Shown here: positions 45,714 to 56,133 of the stretch, piece after piece | Position numbering within the stretch: the stretch's first letter is position 1 | How the letters are laid out: each line of letters opens with the position of its first letter | Source: Cylindrodendrum hubeiense | Taxonomy: Eukaryota; Ascomycota; Sordariomycetes; Hypocreales; Nectriaceae | Direction of reading: 5' to 3' | Length of the DNA: 64,000 nucleotides | Assembly (NCBI GenBank): GCA_014621425.1 | Contig: JAANBB010000009.1 | Span: 1-64,000, forward strand | Translations under genes and position numbers: made by a program | The notes under the pieces: generated by a model | What the model was told of the DNA's origin: nothing | Databases searched by the model: none | The model's input: the letters and a program-made list of their open reading frames with translations, nothing else

Positions 45714-46403
45714 TTAGCACTTGGTTGGGATACCCACCACGGACGTTGGGACCTGGGCTAGTGCCAGCTCCGCGGCACGACGAGCCGTAAGCTCAGGCAC
45801 GACCTTTCCCACGTTTCCGGATGTTTTGTTAAACTTGGGGAGCTCTTGGGCTATAACGTTGTTTACGTTCTGTCCGAGATTGAGGCGCCTTATAAGATCC
45901 GACGAGGTGACAGTGTCACATCCAACATCGTATGCCAAGGCAACCAACGCGCCATACTGGTTGGCGTTGAGTTTTACTGAATCGTTGGTGGCGTTGTCGA
46001 TACAGGTTTGAGGTACCTGTGAGATTCATCGTCGGTCAGATACTTGTTAGGTACTATAGCATCAAGTATGAACGCACCTTTAGATCCGCTTTCAGGATTG
46101 TTGTAGCATCGGCCACGGAGATAGGGAAGGATACGCCAACGTCAGAGCAAGATTTGACTTTGCAAGGATGCCCATATCCAACAAATGGGCCAGTGGTTCC
46201 GATCCCTTGCGCAAATTGTAAGCTATGGTACTGATATGAATGGCAGTGTTATTCAATTTACTGGGTGTTGGAACTAGTCCCTCGGCGGTCTTGATTAAAG
46301 TGAGTGTTGCAGCATTTACTCCCGGCGCAGGGCATGATGCCTGGACAGCACAGTAGGCCCCAGAGGCGAAAATCAAGCAGCTTGTCAACGTGAGTTGGAC
46401 CAT
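45714..46403 (-). CDS. GH24 (phage T4-type) lysozyme-like secreted protein
   Basis: Exons 46262-46403, 46078-46205 and 45714-46016 give 190 residues. The first intron (GTAAAT...GCGCAAG) and second (GTGCGT...CTCACAG) keep phase. A signal peptide ends before SCPAP. The fold signature is clear: NAATLTLIKTAEGLVP with Glu41 at the T4-lysozyme catalytic position, VGYGHPC, ADATTILKADLK, LNANQYGALVALAYDVGC and LTARRAAELAL. The usual second and third catalytic residues are not seen: the Asp before the GYGH turn is missing and the Thr is Phe55. GH24 genes in fungi are generally thought to derive from bacteria or phage; the introns here show long residence. It may be a weak or inactive muramidase, or a binding protein. 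Confidence 0.85.
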
Positions 46404-49400
46404 TATTGGTATTTTTTGTGAGGGTTGGTTGGATAGAAGAGTGGGACTGCGGCGGAGTGTTCGATTCGTTGTAAATGGACTGAAGTGGTCAAATGAAATT
46501 TTCTAGTTGAGCTTGACGTACACTTCATTTATAGTTATTGATTGAGTGTAAGTTTACACCGAGATCTTGTCGATATTCCTAGCTCATGCCGTATCTGATC
46601 AGATATCTCTTCGAGTGTCTACCAGTTAGCTGTTCAAAAGTAAGCAATAGCAACCACACGTCTCTCCATGGCAACTCATTCCTTAATCCCAGTCACGCGC
46701 ATTCAAATAACAACCACTCGACCCTGTGTAATTGTTGGTTCCTGTGAGTGAGTCGATTGTGCTGTGGTGGCCGGTGATAATCTTCCCATATACGAACAGG
46801 ATCTACTTTCTACGGTAGAAGCGCCGAGACATTACTCCAAAGTCCGAGTGTATTTCAGTATGCATTTCGTTTGCAACGGCCTTGTACTGGAATTTAAAAT
46901 GTTTCACAAGCCTCAGGTTGAGACACGATCGGTTGTTTCAAGACGCATGTTGGAATTCAATGTTATATTCTGGTATGTGCTTCATGCATAAATAAACTGA
47001 TCAATCAGTATTTCTGACAATCTCCTATGGCGACCCGGTCAAAAGGTGTGTCCACCAACGTCTTCGCCCACTCCAGTAATCCGCGCAGATACTTTTACTC
47101 TTGGCGCCGATACGAAATGATGAAGTGTAGATGGGAGGATATGGGCTGATTTACTCTACCTTCTGGCACTTTACTGCAGCGGCAATTTAAAACAGTAGGG
47201 TTTCTCAGCCGTATGACGTACTCAGCCCCAATGCAGGATATGTCCTTCGTATTTATTACGTTTAATTGTTCATAAATAAATCAACTTTTGGACATGTAGG
47301 TGCGTGACTAATAATTGATCATGTACAGTGCATCTCGATAGTCACGGTGTTATAAAATCCGTTTCTACATTGGTAAATCAAGACTTATGGTCTTGTCCAG
47401 ACCTCCCTTTCCGGGTATGCTTTGTTTATATAGATCTGAGGTGCCGATGGATTCCTTGAAGTGTCAAACAGATGCTATATAGGCTACTGTAGTCTCAGCG
47501 ACCTTTAATATTCTTACGACATTAAGCAATTACACTTCTCTTCTAATACTTGCCGCAGCATAATCGTAGGTTTTCGTTACAATTGCAGCCTAACCATTCC
47601 ACCACAAACAAAAAGATAAAGATATCCACAAAGTGTGTGTAATAAAATAATGAGGATTAAAGACTCATTTGTGACAGATTATTGCACTGGACCGTGGAAT
47701 CATCTCATGCTTTCACTGAGGAAAACGTATGATATGTTACAGGCCGCAACAACACACTGTTCCTAGTTAGTCGATATAGATTTGAAATATGATTTATGTG
47801 CGGGTCCGTTCTTGCTCCTAGCTTTGACTTGCAAGAGGAAGGGATTGCTACATTTTCCAAATTTCAAAGCGAGACTCTTTCCCGAGATCCCATGCGTATT
47901 CTCCATACAGAGAAACATGCCGGGGCGGTCCGCATACGTCACAGGAAGCGATCGCGTCTGCTTTGAGGCTTCGCACCGATTTTGTGAAGTGACGGCCTGA
48001 TCCAAGTAAACCCTGGACGGCCTATCATGTGACGACTACACAACGCTTCAGCATTCGGTGCATATGTCCTGTTAGTAAATCGTGAAAGTTCAGCGTGTCA
48101 AAACGATGACTAAATCAGTGCTTGAATTGTCCTACGATCTATAAAAAGCGGCCAGATCCCTATTTTCGGATTCTCGTGTTGGAGGCCCTCGATGCAAGGC
48201 AGCAGCTATGTCTCAGACGTACTATGACAAACTACTATACAACTCTGCGCTACTACTGGAGCAGAGACCAGCCTATTAAGCTGCATAAACACAATTCGGC
48301 GGCTTACAGCACTGCTGACGAGAGGTCTTCAATACGTTGTGCAGTCTTGGATGCCATAAATATCACACGTGAGGGGGGTGCTGTATTTCTACGGCTTGGT
48401 GCCGATGGCATCATCTAAAACAGCGGGCCAACAAATTTCGGGAGTCAGACCAAGAATAGACAGTGTCACCCCACTGGAGGGTAATAACTAAGCAGACGAG
48501 TGTAGCAGTGAGTATCAGAGCAATTTTAAATCCAAACCAAGCGAGCCTTTGTGTCAGAGGACGATTTCTACCTCGGACTTCGCCAAATGAGGCCGGGTGG
48601 TACGGACAAAAATAACCAGTCCCGAAGGTTCACCGAGTGCTCTTTAGGTGTCAACCATTGCAGATATCCCTAACTAAGGGTCAATGACGATTGAAAATCT
48701 TTCGATGCAGGAGAAGTTGACTTTGCGAACACCAACACCTCCGGATTCGGCACACAAATCTAATGACTCATCAGACATAAATACCTACATCTCATTTGTG
48801 AAACCAAATACCGAAGTCTTCACTGTTGAATTGGGTAAAAGTGTTATCTGAAGGCGGTCCCCTCACTAAACCCCTGTAATCATCACACCCGGGAAGAAAA
48901 TATGAATCGATGAGAGTCATGAGCATTGACATTGGCAGCCTCCCTCGCATAATTCCCACTCTGTTGCCCTTTCAGGGATTGTTGAGGTGCCCGCTCAGCA
49001 CATGGAATGAAATAAAGCTCCATAGGCTGGACACTACAATCAGCTGCATCGGATCATTACATGTCAGGCAATCGTGCTGCTCATGACCAAATTCACGAGT
49101 CGATAAACTCCTGGAACTGACAAACCACCATGGTGGTCATATGGTGACGATAGCGGAGCCATTTCTTCAATCCAATCTTGGGCTCTCTATTTTTCTAGAA
49201 TTCGTCCAAGCCAACGAATGATACTGTGCTGAGAGCAGAGGCTCGACAAAGGTAGAGGGTCTCTTCGTCTTGAAGTACAAGAAGTGTAGTGTCAGGGTGT
49301 GTAGGGGGAACAATATTTGCATCAGCCTCAACTAACCAGATGCTGGTCAAGATATAGCCAAAGAGAGAGGTGAATAGTGCTGGTTCAAGAACTCGGATGG

Positions 49401-49424
49401 CTTTCAATCCAGTTGTTTACTTGC
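46404..49424. other. 3-kb AT-rich gene-free region
   Basis: Apart from the TATA element of the GH24 gene, no gene is supported. ORFs of 70-98 codons (47763-48005 minus, 48122-48418 plus) have no domain, signal peptide or splice continuation. No long repeat or terminal inverted repeat was noticed. Confidence 0.45.
46528..46534 (-). promoter_or_regulatory. TATA box of the GH24 gene
   Basis: TATAAAT on the minus strand lies about 125-130 bp upstream of the ATG at 46403. Evidence is sequence and spacing only. Confidence 0.45.
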
Positions 49425-50186
49425 TCAATCTTTTTTGATTGGAGTCAAAGCGTCCCCGCTAAGCTCTTCCACTCCGTTCATTCGTCCATGCACCCACTTC
49501 AAAAGAGCGGTGCTACCTGTCATCAAGGAAACTGTAATAATACACAGATATAGTTTCTCCAAAGGTGAACGCAGAACAAGGAGTGGATAAGGATACCTGC
49601 AAGGAGATCAGCTTTTATAACCACGAAAACCAAATTGAGTTATCAGGACAACCTACCAACCGTTGAGCGAGAAACAGTACTCAAGCCAACCCCAATACAA
49701 AAATATCAGTACCGAGCTGAGAGCCATGGAACTGTAAGCCTTGATTGTCCACGGAGGACTCAAGGCCAACAAGTCCAGTGTCAACATGATAGCCGGCATA
49801 GCGTGGAAGCTGAAGTTTGGAAGGAATGGAAGCGCGTGCCCAGGAGGCACGACAAGCTTTTTATCAATAGCGTGAAGGCTCCAGTATAGGACGCTGATAA
49901 GAACCTCCAAAGGCGTTGCACATATTGAGAGTCGGTTCTTCAGGGAAAAGAGCTGTTTGCTGAGAAGAATGTCTGCAAGGAGACCGACTCCAAATGTTAT
50001 TGTGGATATGGTGAGGCCGATGAAAGTGAGAAACTGGTACGACCCGCCAAAGCCATTGTGTAGAGGGTTCGTAATATTAGGGAGCCACCAAAACGATCCC
50101 GCGAAGGAAAGAAGCCCAGCCACGTGGATGATGAGAGAGACGCTTCTCGACGGCGAGCGAAACCTCTGAAGATTGTGTGTAGTCAT
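49425..50186 (-). CDS. FAR-17a/AIG1-like integral membrane protein
   Basis: Exons 49657-50186 and 49425-49596 code 233 residues. The intron (GTAGGT...CTTGCAG) splits the Trp codon of SLNGWYPYP, a conserved stretch of this family, and phase is kept. Five to six hydrophobic helices are visible: VSLIIHVAGLLSFAGSFWW, FLTFIGLTISTITFGVGLL, PLEVLISVLYWSLHAID, AIMLTLDLLALSPPW, MALSSVLIFLYWGWLEY, and a last one after the splice. The conserved pattern with a Thr in the second helix and a His in FSFHAMPA fits the AIG1/ADTRP group, whose animal members are Thr/His-dependent hydrolases of fatty-acid esters of hydroxy fatty acids. Fungal members are uncharacterised. The start chosen has no rival with better context. 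Confidence 0.87.
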
Positions 50187-51942
50187 CGCCAAACCTGACT
50201 GCACTTGACTGTCAAGACGCGAGATGAGAAATATGTGGTGAACCAAATGTCGAGCCACGAATGATTTTTTAAAAGAATGAGTCGATTGAGAAATAGAGGG
50301 GTTGGGCGAGAATGTTGAGCGATTAGCTAAGATATTTGCTGACGTGGGATGCTGACTTCGATTAATCACATCTCAGCCGGATAGACCCTTATCTCCGGGT
50401 CCGGGAAAGTCGGCATCAGTCATTGTTAACCCACTAATCCTTACAGCTATTGGTCTTTATTGGGGCCGTCAGCTCTATATGCTTTGAAATTGGTCATTAT
50501 TAAGTAGACAAGTAGACAATCCTAACCAAGTTTCGATAAATTGAATACAATAGAAGTTTTCATGAATCTTAAGGAGAGGCGAGGGCCAGGAACTACAGTA
50601 TGTCAATGGGGTATGTGATCAATATTTATGTTTTACTCAACTCTCCATTTAACCCCACCAGGAACAATGCCGTAGACACTCGATATTAAGTGGAAAATTT
50701 ACTCCATTTTCCCACTTTTATCCGTTCAAAACGTGACATCCCATCCAAAGCATTGGCCTGTGAGATTTTAGCGTCATCTGAATTTATCGAGTGTCTACGG
50801 TATATGCCAATATTTAGAGAGATCAAATGACCGTGCCAGGAACTCCTCCAGCCCGAGACCTCATGCATAATCATCTCGTAATTTGCACAAAAGATTATCC
50901 CGTCTCTGCTCAGTCGACTTATAGCTTCAGGTTTATCAGCTAAATGAGGTCATGGTTCCCGCCACTATGCCAGAAATTACCAACATAACCCACTGTTTGA
51001 AGTACGTATGTCCGGGGATATCTCGGTAATGCCTCTCGACCAATTGGAAAACACCTTGTGTATTAGTGAGAATGTTAGAGCGAGCTGCGTATGGGGAAAG
51101 CGAGTTACAGCTCCATCAACAGGAGGACGCCAATATGTTTCTTATCATATGGGTCATTGTCACTAATTAAGCGTCTCCACCCCCGCACTTAATAGTTAGA
51201 GGGAAGTGGAACTCTAATACAAGTGAGGGCGGCCGGGAATGTGAGAAGAAAGCATTAATGGATGTGCCATGTGTGCTTCTTGCGTGATTGGTGCAGACGA
51301 GAACTCGGGCACAGGATTTAATTCGATGCGAATTAATGTAAAGCTCAGTAATAAATTCAAGAAGTAGAAGTGACATGGAATGATAAGATACATATCATGC
51401 GTGGAGGAATGTATGCGATGGCTGGTGATATGCAGAAATGCCCCCAGAAGGGAGTTTGAGAGCAATCAGTTGGGCGATACCCTGTCCTAGATGAGGAAGG
51501 TGAAAAGAGAACATTCTGGTCGACATATCGGGAAGGCAAAAGGAGAGCGCACCAAATATTATGGGGTAATACTAAGCCTTTTTGAACGTGGCTGCGTTGC
51601 TTATGTGGGTCCTTCCTGGAATATCAACATCACCTGTGTGTGTTTGAACATAGCCAATTCGCTATTGGAACCTACATGCGTTTGGATGCCGAAGATAAGA
51701 GGTTTTACTGGGTCTTAGTGATTTATCATAACAGAACCCCGCAAATAGGCGTCGCCTGGTATCACGGCGTGATCGGAGTTTGCCCGCCTCATGACTCTCG
51801 TGAGGGGCGACTAAGGGCCGGCATGTGCTGAAGGAGGAAAATAAGTACATAACATTATTGATATAAATTTTAGACATCTCCCTCATCAACTTGAGCTCCT
51901 GTGCTACGATTTCAGCTACAACTTTGCGCAATCTATTTCGCA
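50187..51942. other. Divergent intergenic region, AT-rich
   Basis: This 1.75 kb lies between the FAR-17a-like and DUF3445 genes, which diverge. Short ORFs only. Nothing else recognised. Confidence 0.45.
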
Positions 51943-53316
51943 ATGTATTATTTTCAAGGCCTTGAGGCTATGTCTTCCTCTATTGCAGTCACCGCGGTCG
52001 GTATTGTTGCCCTACTTGGCGTCTGGCTGCTCCATGTGGTTGTTAGTTGACACTATTTCGGAAATGATTCATTCTTCTAATCATTGTTCCAACAGATTCA
52101 GGCACGAGTAAAGCCGTCGCCCAATCCAGATATAACAACTGTCAAGAAACCTGACCAAGGAACTGTCGACATTGTGAAGCCACTCGAAGGGTTTAATTGG
52201 AAAGCAACACAGCCCACCAGATTCCGTCTTTTCAAGCCCATATATCACATTACTATGGGTATGGAGTCTTCCATTATTTTCCTTTTACGCCTTGATATGG
52301 TGAAAAGGATATCGAGTTGAAGTCTAATGTGGCTGACTGTCGTACGATATAGCAATTAAGTCAGATACTCCATCTGAACTCATCACGATTGATCGTGACT
52401 ATCTCGATCGAATCACGCTGCGGACCGATCTCATCTCCAAACATGGGCACAAACTACACGGTTGTATACCAGAAGGAGAGGACGCAGTGAGGGAGCTTTA
52501 TACGCATCTTCTTAAAGAATATCTCGCCATACGCTATCCGACGATATTTGAGCTTTCTAAAGATGAATCGGTTCTGAAGAATCTCGTCACGGGCACCATA
52601 CACCCTACAACACCACCACAGGACATAAACGCGGCTCTTCGTGTCATAGGAACCACTGTTGAGGAGGACTTCTTCTTCTTGAAACACAGTCCCGAAGGAC
52701 ATCGATGTGTTGCATTCATGTGCTGCTTCCCGTCAGGCTGGGATCCGGAATCGAAATTGGGCAAACACATGAATCAGATCCACACTACGGTACCCTCGTA
52801 CGACAAAATTGGCCCAAGTATGGAACGGTTTTTCTGCAAGCTTGAGGCAGGGAAGAATGTCAAGAGGACAAACGTAAACCATGACCTTTCGAAATCTTTT
52901 CAACCCTCTCACCGCTGACATTAATGGACAGTGGACGATTCAGACGCACTCTGATCTCTTCAATGCAAAGGGTAATCATATTACCGAAGGAGAGGAAATT
53001 GAAGAAGAACAGATTGACGTAGAAAAGGTAAGTGGAACTCGATATCATAGTGGTAAGCCTCATTCTAATAAGGATGTATTTACAGACATTTGTTCGGACT
53101 GAGCTCCAAACCCTCTGCCGGCTTCCAAAAAGCCACACGGTTCTCTTTTCGTTCAAGACGTACCTGTACCCAATTTCCGACCTCAAAAATGAAGGATTGG
53201 GGCCCGAATTGGCGGATGCGATTGAAGGGTTAAAGAAAGGTAATGCACCGGGAATGTGGAGGTATAAAAGTGCCGTTCGATGGGGCAAGAGCGTCTGCGA
53301 ATATCTCAGGTCTTAG
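51943..53316 (+). CDS. DUF3445 family protein (heme-dependent oxidative N-demethylase-like), membrane-anchored
   Basis: Exons 51943-52041, 52096-52258, 52353-52873, 52932-53027 and 53086-53316 give 369 residues; the in-frame ATG at 51970 is an alternative start. All junctions keep phase. A hydrophobic N-terminus (IAVTAVGIVALLGVWLLHVV) is a signal anchor. The body matches DUF3445: FRLFKPIYHITMAI, DRDYLDRITLR, PPQDINAALRVIGTTVEEDF, CFPSGWDPESKLGKHMNQIH, PSMERFF, and the end block FVRTELQTLCRLPKSHTVLF. Bacterial relatives form the heme enzyme that oxidatively demethylates dimethylamine; the QIH motif is a candidate for the conserved histidine region. Fungal paralogues are of unknown substrate, and location at a membrane is inferred from the anchor. 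Confidence 0.87.
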
Positions 53317-53507
53317 TTTGTGAATAAAGCCCGAGTCAAAGGTCGCATATGATCTGGGTGAATTCATATCCATCCGTAGCCTTTTAAATGGCATGCTCGG
53401 TTATTCTGTCTGACGAATATCTCTCTTTGTAACAATTGTGTTAAAAGTTGAACATCCGTATATCAACGCCCCCCAAATGCGAGAGCACTTTCCATCTTCG
53501 AGCAAGT

Positions 53508-54488
53508 TCACTTGGATAAATTGCATTTATCCTCCCTCTTGAATGCCTTCATTTCGGCCGACTCAACATCTCTCTTTGACGCCGCCTCACCATTAAAGTT
53601 GACAGCCGGGGTGGTGGGGACTTTGTGTGTGCAGCGCCCGCTTTCGGGCAACATGATGTTCTCCAGACGAGCCTGGTAGTTTCCCATTTGGTTGGAGATC
53701 TTTGTCCAGTTGGAGGCGTAGGCACCCAAGCCGCCGGGGTGTGTGAAGTGCGAAAGAGCAAAAGTGCCCACCTCCGCGAAGTTTTCCAGTTGGTTTGTGT
53801 TAGCGTACGTGGTCACCACATACGAGTCTTTTTTGTAAGCACCCAGCCACATGTTCGTAGAGCTGTAGCATTGATCAGGGTACCCATTCTCCCTGACGAG
53901 CGGGAGAAGTGTGTAACAGTCCAGGATGTGACTGCCTTCGTGGGCGAGCACGCCGACAGTAAGACAGCCGCGGCTGACGACAATCGAGGGACCTCCTGTG
54001 ACAAAGGCACAGCCATGAGCATCAGTTAGCACAATAAGATTGGCAAAATCCTGGCGCATGCCAACGGGGATTCTGCCAAGGGCCTGGATAGACAATGATC
54101 AGCTCTTGATATCTAATACCTGATGTGGGTTTCATATACTTACACCGGTAATTAGATCCCAGGACGCACCACTCCCTTTATGGCGACACACCGCCCAACT
54201 TCCCAGAGAGCAGTCCGAGAACCGAAGGTTGCGAACCTCAAAGTCCGCACTAGTCATAGCAGGGATTGCATTTCGGGCAACATCGTAACAGGCTTTGGGA
54301 AGGTAGCCATCCTCCCAAGCCGACGAGGTAACGGAGGGTAGTGGCAATTCCTTCATCATGTCCTTCTCTCTTGTGGGGCCAATCGATGAACCTGGGGGGT
54401 AGAGAAATGGCCGGCCGAGGCCCTGGCCGGTTGCTAAGCCAGCCATGATGGCTGCTGCCATAGTCGTGAAGGAAAGATGAAACCGCAT
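53508..54488 (-). CDS. Secreted con-13-like protein with HExxH motif (putative metallopeptidase)
   Basis: Exons 54144-54488 and 53508-54083 code 306 residues; the intron uses GTAAGT, GAGCTGATC and ATCCAG, phase 0. A signal peptide (FHLSFTTMAAAIMAGLATG) starts it. The central block GCLTVGVLAHEGSHILD contains a zincin-type HExxH, followed about 50 residues later by ENFAEVGTFALSHF, whose Glu could be the third zinc ligand. Several paired Cys are seen (e.g. CYDVARN, CSLGSWAVC, CYTLLP, DQCYSS). The pattern recalls Neurospora conidiation-specific protein 13 and related secreted proteins. This family assignment is from memory of the pattern and needs confirmation. Peptidase activity is not demonstrated for the family to my knowledge. 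The C-terminal tail is Lys/Glu-rich. Confidence 0.8.
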
Positions 54489-54571
54489 TCTGATGTTATT
54501 CGGTTGGTTGCGAATTGAGATTTGACTGAGAAAAAGTCTGGTATGTCTGTACTCTTGAACCTACAGCTGCA

Positions 54572-54579
54572 TATTTATA
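54572..54579 (-). promoter_or_regulatory. TATA box of the con-13-like gene
   Basis: TATAAATA on the minus strand lies 84-91 bp upstream of the ATG at 54488, followed by a short leader. Confidence 0.5.
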
Positions 54580-55755
54580 TCTTAGAATTTTAAAAATTCT
54601 CACTGTAGTAATTTAGGCCTTTTCCAGACCCCTGAATTGCCTAATAATTCGAATGAGGAATCATCGCGGCTTTTTTGCGGCCATTTCTGGTGGATAATCT
54701 GTAGCGCCAATGAACATAAGCCAGTCGTGTTTTGTTGATGTTGCTCATAAGCGGCCACCATCAGCTGACGGCTATACGAGCGGCAACGATTCGTTTTGGG
54801 CCGGTCGTATGGCCTTATGCTTACTCTCTTCCAGGGGTAGTGCATAAGCAGCAGAGACTCTAAGCTACGCGAGGATTAGACGATTTCTGCACTCCGCCTT
54901 TTCAGCCCACATCTGACGGAGTCACTGACCGACCCAGCACGTCACTACAGACCCTCGATAAAGGCTCGCTCCCAATAATGAGAGTGACTGGCTCAGTGGA
55001 AAAACTTCCAACCAGGTGCCATTAGAAGTTCTCAATTTTAATACACATTCTGTGATAAAACCTCGTTGATTCTGTTAAGATCGTCGGATATGTTAATCTT
55101 CAGATCAAAGCGAAGCTACCTGGACCAACAAGAGACAGATAAGGGTGGAAGGGGTGTGCACCCTGGTTTTTAAAAATAGAAATTGGGCCCTTTCCACCAA
55201 AATGGGCCTATGAGGTAGTACTCGTCCTCCATCAGGTGTGCATATTCGTATCGTTCTTTTTGCATTGCAACAGGAACTTTTGTAGCGACTTGTCAAGCGT
55301 CCTAGCTCTGCGTCATATGCAAATGAATTCTCATCATTGGAACTCGGCTACACATAGTCCAATGCTGCATCGGTAGGTTCTTCAGAGTGGTGGCACGGAA
55401 GTCGCAAGTTTGAGACGGATACCGCGGCCAGTAGCATCGCTTTCGTCTATCCAAGCTTAGCAGACATGTATCCCTGGTCGACATGGGTAAGGGGCTGTCT
55501 AGTGAGCATTTCAAAGCTTAGTAAGACGTCCTTTGTGCTTAAACAATTTAGGTTCTTTGATTTTGTTTCTTAATTTTAATCTTATATAAACGTATTATTT
55601 ATTTCACCGTGTCCTGAGAATGTATTGGAATATTTTATTTTATTTCTTCAACTTTTTTCAACCTAGCTTATCTAGCTTCCTCCCTCTAGCTATTCCAGCT
55701 ATCATACCATAATACCTACTATTTCTAGCCATCCAGGCCATCACCACTCAAAGCT

Positions 55756-56133
55756 TCACCAGTCCGCACAAACTGTAGAGGTAGACACGAAGTGGATCAC
55801 GAGAATGAGGATGAAGATCCAGTTATGAAAAAACATGAAACCAAATACTCGTCGTAAGAGTATGTAGTCGAGCTGAGAGAGGCGTTTGGGGCTGCAACAC
55901 ACAATCGATTGCGTCGTTGACGAGCGATGGGGACGACGCGTTGGGGGATCTCCCAGCCACTGTGTTTGAACAACATAGACACGTACACGGTCAGAGACAT
56001 GCAAGTAGATGATGTCAGCTTCCGTTTCAACGGACGCTGTGTTTTTGAAGACCATGGATTCCTCGCTGTCCCGATTGTCCTGGTTGGAACTTTGGGGCTC
56101 ATTGGCCTCAGCGCGTTCGTTGTTGGAAGACAT
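55756..56133 (-). CDS. Possible small tail-anchored protein, doubtful
   Basis: The ORF from an internal ATG (56131-56133) codes 125 residues: a polar Asn/Glu/Ser-rich N-terminus (SSNNERAEANEPQSSNQ), a middle without pattern, and one hydrophobic segment near the C-terminus (FFHNWIFILILVIHFV). The composition of the first 40 residues looks protein-like. However, overlapping ORFs exist in other frames and no family is recognised. An intron starting at GTACGT inside the ORF is possible and would change the end. Confidence 0.25.
   Translation of the reverse strand: MSSNNERAEANEPQSSNQDNRDSEESMVFKNTASVETEADIIYLHVSDRVRVYVVQTQWLGDPPTRRPHRSSTTQSIVCCSPKRLSQLDYILLRRVFGFMFFHNWIFILILVIHFVSTSTVCADW

Noticed and set aside
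47763..48418. Two ORFs of 80 and 98 codons in the AT-rich segment
   Set aside because: No domain, no leader, no conserved motif; lengths expected by chance.
49195..49407. ORF of 70 codons as the last exon of the FAR-17a-like gene
   Set aside because: The conserved continuation is instead found in 49425-49596 with a correct splice and its own stop.
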